Shown here: positions 54,011 through 58,431 of the stretch, one piece after another | Layout: the number at the start of each line of letters is the position of its first letter | Position numbering within the stretch: position 1 is the stretch's first letter | Source: CAYUNA01 sp047629355 | GTDB taxonomy: Bacteria > Bacteroidota > Bacteroidia > Chitinophagales > Saprospiraceae | Length of the DNA stretch: 58,431 nucleotides | Assembly: GCA_047629355.1 (NCBI GenBank) | Contig: JBLHWU010000004.1 | Span: 1 to 58,431 of the forward strand | Direction of reading: 5' to 3' | Made by a program: the position numbers and the translations under genes | Notes under the pieces: generated by a model | Seen by the model: only the letters and a program-made list of their open reading frames with translations | What the model was told of the DNA's origin: nothing | Databases searched by the model: none

Positions 54011-55279
54011 TTAAACCAACTCCTTTTTCGGTAACTTCAACGTCTTCAATAAATCATTCATACCAATATTTTCATCCTTAAATAAGGACTGTAATTCTTC
54101 CATAATGACCTCCATTAATCCACGAATTTGCGTCTCCGTATGATTTTCATTAATCGTCACGCGCACACCTGTTCTATGCAACGGCACACCGGGATAGATA
54201 CCGATACTGGTATAAAACCCGCGTTCCATCAAGCGTTGAATCATTCTGAAACCATGTTCTTTCTTCCCAATACCAATGTAAAAAATGGGCGTTCTTCCTT
54301 CTCCCAATAAAGGCAAATCGTTCTGTTGAATTAATTCTCGAAACAAGGTCATGTTGCGTTCTAGTCCTTTTTGAAAACCTTCAATTTCACCACTCAAATG
54401 AATCTTGGCGGAAGCAATCGCCGCACCTAACATCGGTGGCTGTACGGGTCCAGAAAACATCAAGCTTGCCCCACACAATCGAAGCATTTCTTCTGTTTCT
54501 TTATTGGGACAAATAATTGCGCCACCTGCAGCTGAAAACGCTTTATTGAGAGAGGTCAATACAATCATTCTTTGATGTAAAGGCTCACCATTTAAGGCAT
54601 AACCAATTCCTTTTTTGCCCATCCAACTCATGCCGTGGGCATCGTCCACGTAGAGGTTGAATGCCTCATATTTATCGAGTAATTCATGTAGCTCATTGAT
54701 AGGAGCGAAGTCACCGTACATCGAATAAACGCCATCCGCCATATACCAGATTTTGCGATATTTAGTCTGTAATTTTTTAATGCGAGCTTCCAAATAATCA
54801 ACCCGATTGTGGCGAATCATTTCAACATATGTGCCGTTAGCAATGGCTAACTTAGCGGCATTCTGTACACTTGCATGCACTTGATGGTCTAAAATAATCG
54901 CATCTTCTTTACCAATCAAAGTTGGAATGACGGACATGTGCCCAAGGGTGGTTGATGCCGATACGATGGTTGGATTCCCAAATAACTGAGACAGTAAATG
55001 TTCCAATTCTTGATATAAACTAAGGGAAACGTAGGCGCGGGAAGCGGAAAATTGCGTCCCAAAATTACGGGTAGCTTCAATAGTTGCTTCAATGAGTCGC
55101 GAATCTTTTTCGAGTCCGAGATAACTACAAGAAGCAAAATTTAAAACTTCTTTTTGGTGAAGTGTAATGTGACGTCCCGTTAATTGTTGGTCGTTAATCG
55201 TATTTTGTGTGATACCATACTTTTTTGCTTTTGATAAAATATCAAAAACCTGTACGACCTGAGGGGTACTTTTTTGCAT
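54011..55279 (-). CDS. Alpha-oxoamine synthase family PLP enzyme
   Basis: 422 residues. It condenses an acyl-CoA with an amino acid, as do 8-amino-7-oxononanoate synthase, serine palmitoyltransferase and KBL. PLP-site residues: Asp212 and His215 in VDDAHGMSWMG, and Lys246 in TSLNKAFSAAGG. The substrate loop NFASCSYLGLEKD and SASRAYVSLSLYQELE are in place. The length is near 400, with an N-terminal extension of ~30 residues. In Bacteroidota such enzymes often initiate sphingolipid or sulfonolipid synthesis, but without bioF or lipid genes beside it the product is inferred only. Confidence 0.88.
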   Translation of the reverse strand: MQKSTPQVVQVFDILSKAKKYGITQNTINDQQLTGRHITLHQKEVLNFASCSYLGLEKDSRLIEATIEATRNFGTQFSASRAYVSLSLYQELEHLLSQLFGNPTIVSASTTLGHMSVIPTLIGKEDAIILDHQVHASVQNAAKLAIANGTYVEMIRHNRVDYLEARIKKLQTKYRKIWYMADGVYSMYGDFAPINELHELLDKYEAFNLYVDDAHGMSWMGKKGIGYALNGEPLHQRMIVLTSLNKAFSAAGGAIICPNKETEEMLRLCGASLMFSGPVQPPMLGAAIASAKIHLSGEIEGFQKGLERNMTLFRELIQQNDLPLLGEGRTPIFYIGIGKKEHGFRMIQRLMERGFYTSIGIYPGVPLHRTGVRVTINENHTETQIRGLMEVIMEELQSLFKDENIGMNDLLKTLKLPKKELV

Positions 55280-55400
55280 AGTTTTTTTTTAGTTTTTACG
55301 CCTAAAAGAAAGTAATTGCCGATATTATCTTTCGTAGCCGTGTTTGTTCTATAAATAATTCCAATAAATTTAGCCTTTTTTTAATAAATTGCTAAAATAC

Positions 55401-57047
55401 TTATTTTAAAAGTGATGCATATTTTTCTTTATCATTCAATATTTTCACTGCCTCTTTGATTTCTTTATCGTTCCGCAAACCAATCTGAATCTTCCCTTTT
55501 TGATAATAATAGCGACCGATAATTTCTTTTTCAATCATATTAATAATCGCGTCTTTATTCTTTTCCAAGTCCGCTTTTTTAGCCTCAATAATTTTATTTT
55601 CTAAAGTTAAAATATCGCTTTCAAAAACATAACCGTCATCCTTAGATTGTGCTTTCAATTTTTCCAATAATTTTTCACTATCGGTATCATAATTGAAATT
55701 TCGCTTTTCTAAAAAAGATAAAAAACCAGCCCAATCGGTAAAATGAAAGTCATCAATTTTACCAATACTTTCTTTACCTAAGATAAATTCTGTCACAAAA
55801 TTGAAAACAAAATTCTTCTGGTCCAATACCGATAAAATATTCGATTTTCCATCTTTATCAATCTTCACATCAGGAGAAACACCACCGCCATCTAAGACAA
55901 CTCTACCGCTTCGAGTCTTGAATTCTTCCCGCTTGTTATCGGGAATATCCGCTGGTTCGCCATCGTCATATTCAACGCTTTGAATACACCGACCGCTTGG
56001 AATATAGTATTTCGCAATCGTCATTTTTACCCGTGAATTATATCCTACATCGCGCGTATTTTGCACCAAGCCTTTACCATAAGACCGCTGCCCCATTAAC
56101 ACCCCTCTATCCAAATCTTGAATCACACCCGATACAATTTCAGATGCCGACGCCGATCCATTGTCAATCAAAACCGTCAATGGAATGTCTGCATCCATCA
56201 CTTGATTCAAGGTTTTAAAACTTCTATCCCAGTCCTTCACTTTGCCTTTTGTCGTCACCACCAATTCGCCTTTATCGACAAATAAGTTAGAAATATTGAC
56301 TGCTTCTGCCAATAAGCCTCCACCGTTGCCACGCAAATCCAAAATAACCCCTGCTAAGTTTTCGTTATTCGTTTTCAAATCTTTCAATGCCATGCCGACA
56401 TTTCGACCCGCATCTCGCGTAAAAGTCGTCAATGCAATATAACCAACATTGTCCGAAACCATGCCCGTATATGGTACATTCGGCACACTCACTTCATCTC
56501 GTACCAAGTTGATTTTTAAATCACTCGACGCCCCCAATCGCTTAATGGTCAACTCCACTTCTGTTCCTGGATAACCTTTCAAAATTTCATTAACTTCTTC
56601 CGAAGATTTCCCTTTTGCCGATTTGCCATCAACTGCCAATAATTGGTCTCCCGCTTTCAAACCTGCTTTATCTGCTGGCGAACCTTCATACGGTTCAGTT
56701 ATCGTAATCAAATCATCAATGATGCGAATCTGCGCCCCAATTCCGTTATATTTCCCTTCTGTAATATAGCGAAAACCCTCAATTTCTGACTCTGAAATAT
56801 AACTCGTATAAGGGTCTAAAGACTCCAACATCGCATCAACTCCTGTCCGCATCAACTTTGCAGGGTCGAGGTCATCTACATAATAGGTATTGACTTCTTT
56901 GTAGAGATTGGTGAAAATTTCAATATTTTTTGCAATTTCAAAATACTTCCCGTGGTCGTTATTCATGGTCGTCGAAACGGCAAAAAATAACACCGCCAAC
57001 AATCCCAATAGTTTGAGTGAACGGTTTTTGTTCTTTCCTTTTTTCAT
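55401..57047 (-). CDS. Carboxy-terminal processing protease, S41 family
   Basis: 548 residues. The N-terminal signal anchor (LKLLGLLAVLFFAVS) places it in the periplasm. A PDZ domain (about 95-180, with SPADKAGLKAGDQLLAVDG) is followed by the S41 core with the GSASASE nucleophile motif at 297-303 and Lys325 in SYGKGLVQ, the Ser-Lys dyad. A C-terminal helical extension of ~150 residues follows. It trims or degrades exported proteins from their C-termini. The start and length are normal for Bacteroidota. Confidence 0.94.
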   Translation of the reverse strand: MKKGKNKNRSLKLLGLLAVLFFAVSTTMNNDHGKYFEIAKNIEIFTNLYKEVNTYYVDDLDPAKLMRTGVDAMLESLDPYTSYISESEIEGFRYITEGKYNGIGAQIRIIDDLITITEPYEGSPADKAGLKAGDQLLAVDGKSAKGKSSEEVNEILKGYPGTEVELTIKRLGASSDLKINLVRDEVSVPNVPYTGMVSDNVGYIALTTFTRDAGRNVGMALKDLKTNNENLAGVILDLRGNGGGLLAEAVNISNLFVDKGELVVTTKGKVKDWDRSFKTLNQVMDADIPLTVLIDNGSASASEIVSGVIQDLDRGVLMGQRSYGKGLVQNTRDVGYNSRVKMTIAKYYIPSGRCIQSVEYDDGEPADIPDNKREEFKTRSGRVVLDGGGVSPDVKIDKDGKSNILSVLDQKNFVFNFVTEFILGKESIGKIDDFHFTDWAGFLSFLEKRNFNYDTDSEKLLEKLKAQSKDDGYVFESDILTLENKIIEAKKADLEKNKDAIINMIEKEIIGRYYYQKGKIQIGLRNDKEIKEAVKILNDKEKYASLLK

Positions 57048-57192
57048 GGTCGCAGTTTATTTTTTAAAATAGACGGTAAATATAATTAAAATTCATCAAT
57101 TGTCTTAAATGCTAAAATAGCTTTAACTTATTGGCAATGATAATTTAATATAGGCTGCAAAAGCCTTTCCAAAAATAGGAAACTTGCTGATA

Positions 57193-57813
57193 CTATGGCT
57201 TCGAAACGTTTTTCCGCAATCGCTCATTTACACAACGCACGGCATCTTGCAAGGCTTGGCGTTGGTCAGGTTCGAGCGTAATCGTTCGTTTATATCCTTC
57301 GTAATTTACCCGAATTTTTGCCACTCGCTCATTCTTCAAAATATGGTAAACTTCCAACGGAATCACCAGAGTATGTTGGTACATCCACATAATAATTTCC
57401 TTATTTAACTCGGCGCGATCAGTCACGTTGTAAATATTAATCAACTGTCCATTTTCCAGTTTAAAATAGACATTAGAGCCGTTTTTAATATTTAAAAACT
57501 GATGCTCGACAACGACTAAGGATAGAAAGAATGACCGAATATTGTCCGTACTTTCTGCATAGCTAAACACCACTTTTGCCTCATCCGTCAGGTTCTTTCC
57601 ACCAAAATCTTCGGCAATGTTTTTTGTCGGTACCATAAAGCCAATTTTCATCGGCAAGGTCGCAATCATTCGCGTGCTGTCAAACTCATCTAGCGTATCC
57701 AAAGCCAAAAAGCAAGGCTTTGGAATCGAATCGGCTGCCTCGGTCTGACCTTGTATTGTTAAAAAACTGAAGAGGAAACACAGACCTAATAATGGAAAAA
57801 TTTTGTTTATCAT
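57193..57813 (-). CDS. Secreted protein of unknown function
   Basis: 206 residues with a signal peptide (MINKIFPLLGLCFLFSFLTIQGQ) and no lipobox. The mature part is a mixed alpha/beta sequence (MKIGFMVPTKNIAEDFGG, NVYFKLENGQLINIYNVTDR, LVIPLEVYHILKNERVAKIRV). I do not recognise a family. It is transcribed toward the protease gene, 146 bases away, and downstream of the anti-sigma factor gene; a shared role is possible but not shown. Confidence 0.75.
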   Translation of the reverse strand: MINKIFPLLGLCFLFSFLTIQGQTEAADSIPKPCFLALDTLDEFDSTRMIATLPMKIGFMVPTKNIAEDFGGKNLTDEAKVVFSYAESTDNIRSFFLSLVVVEHQFLNIKNGSNVYFKLENGQLINIYNVTDRAELNKEIIMWMYQHTLVIPLEVYHILKNERVAKIRVNYEGYKRTITLEPDQRQALQDAVRCVNERLRKNVSKP

Positions 57814-58010
57814 GAATAACGGAATCTATAAGTGAAAATGTTTAGGAACGAGCAAATAATAGGGAGTTCCTCAGTGTAAAGGTCGGAAATTACTACAAGA
57901 ATAAGAGAATTAGAATGGATTCTGTTTAATAAACAGACTTTTTTTATTTTTTTTTAACTTTATTTTGCTTTTTGATTCCCTTTTATCAGGGATTTCAAGA
58001 AAAAATTAAT

Positions 58011-58431
58011 TCAATCGTTTAGATTTCGTCCAAAGTCATCTTTAGCGTCGCAAGCTGTTTTAAACGTAGTATATTCTTCCTGTAAGTCTCTGTATTGTTG
58101 AGCACCAGCCTGATTTTCTCGAAAAAGGAGAAGTGCCAAAATGCCAAATATTAAAATGCCAATGGCCAAAAAAACACTACAAAAAATTGATTTCTCCCCT
58201 GCCTGTTGCTTCTGAATTGGCGGTTTTTCTGGACTTTCAGCTTCTGCCTTTTTCAAGTCATCCAGATTTTTTTTTAGCAAACCTTTTGGCGGCATCAGGG
58301 AATCCCTCTGGGCATATTCTTCTAAAGCTTCGACGGATAAATTCAAGGTTTCTTGTATATCGGAGTAAGCGAGTGCGTAATTCATCACGATTTTTTGCTC
58401 GGCGGGCGATGCTAAGACAAGCACGTATAAT
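58011..58431 (-). CDS. Anti-sigma factor-like membrane protein, N-terminus outside window
   Basis: The frame is open to the window edge and reads LYVLVLASPAEQKIVMNYALAYSDIQETLNLSVEALEEYA. This is the zinc-less anti-sigma domain pattern (LY.LGL.S..E...V...). A Pro-rich MPPKGLL segment follows, then a charged linker, one transmembrane helix (FLAIGILIFGILALLLF) and a short extracytoplasmic coiled segment. An ECF sigma factor gene would be expected just beyond the right edge. The true start is not in the window; the first internal start-like codon would cut the domain. Confidence 0.75.
   Translation of the reverse strand, partial: LYVLVLASPAEQKIVMNYALAYSDIQETLNLSVEALEEYAQRDSLMPPKGLLKKNLDDLKKAEAESPEKPPIQKQQAGEKSIFCSVFLAIGILIFGILALLLFRENQAGAQQYRDLQEEYTTFKTACDAKDDFGRNLND

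Overview
The window reads as chromosomal DNA of a free-living Bacteroidota, most likely a Saprospiria/Lewinella-like lineage (inference). The evidence is AT-rich DNA, families largely confined to Bacteroidota (DUF4270, DUF4290, DUF4920, DUF3857-transglutaminase, the half-length starch synthase beside panC, a tgt-lptG pair), lipoproteins with short lipoboxes, and a few TAnnTTTG-type promoters. No rRNA, tRNA, CRISPR array or prophage was recognised.

Layout. 0.2-5.8 kb: recJ and the B12-dependent fused mutase icmF, divergent, separated by a 63-base perfect palindrome. 5.9-8.4 kb: an accessory patch with a Fic AMPylase, a frameshifted lipoprotein, and an xisH/xisI pair whose xisI carries TGA where a conserved Trp is expected. 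8.4-15.2 kb: housekeeping genes on the minus strand (uvrB, a TPR protein, bcp, DUF554, a methyltransferase, and DUF4290 with a Gly/Arg repeat tail). 15.3-23.5 kb: glmS, DUF4270 lipoprotein and starch-synthase-like protein on the minus strand, then divergent panC and nadE. 23.7-30.7 kb: a lipoprotein, a porin-like barrel, tgt, a LptF/G permease, a PQQ-type sugar dehydrogenase and prfA. 31.8-37.2 kb: two ArsR-like regulators, DUF5691 and topB. 37.3-45.3 kb: a DUF3857/transglutaminase gene split by a -1 frame change at a dnaX-like slippery site, a TPR-adenylate cyclase-HD fusion, DUF4920, acyl-CoA dehydrogenase and a thioredoxin-like protein.

45.4-48.3 kb is a gene graveyard: a TonB-receptor pseudogene, an ISAs1-like transposase remnant, two MITE-like elements and an IS200/IS605 remnant surround an intact fluoride channel gene. 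48.4-53.8 kb is one long alpha-2-macroglobulin/TonB-plug gene broken by an in-frame TAG and about four -1 frame changes. 54-58.4 kb returns to intact genes: an alpha-oxoamine synthase, a CtpA-type protease, a secreted protein and the end of an anti-sigma factor.

The most notable material is the broken macroglobulin fusion, the cyclase-HD fusion, the possible programmed frameshift, the RGG-tailed DUF4290 protein, and at least six families of short dispersed inverted-repeat elements, one with a nested insertion. Single-base frame changes at homopolymers recur, so sequencing error has to be weighed against real decay for each broken gene.
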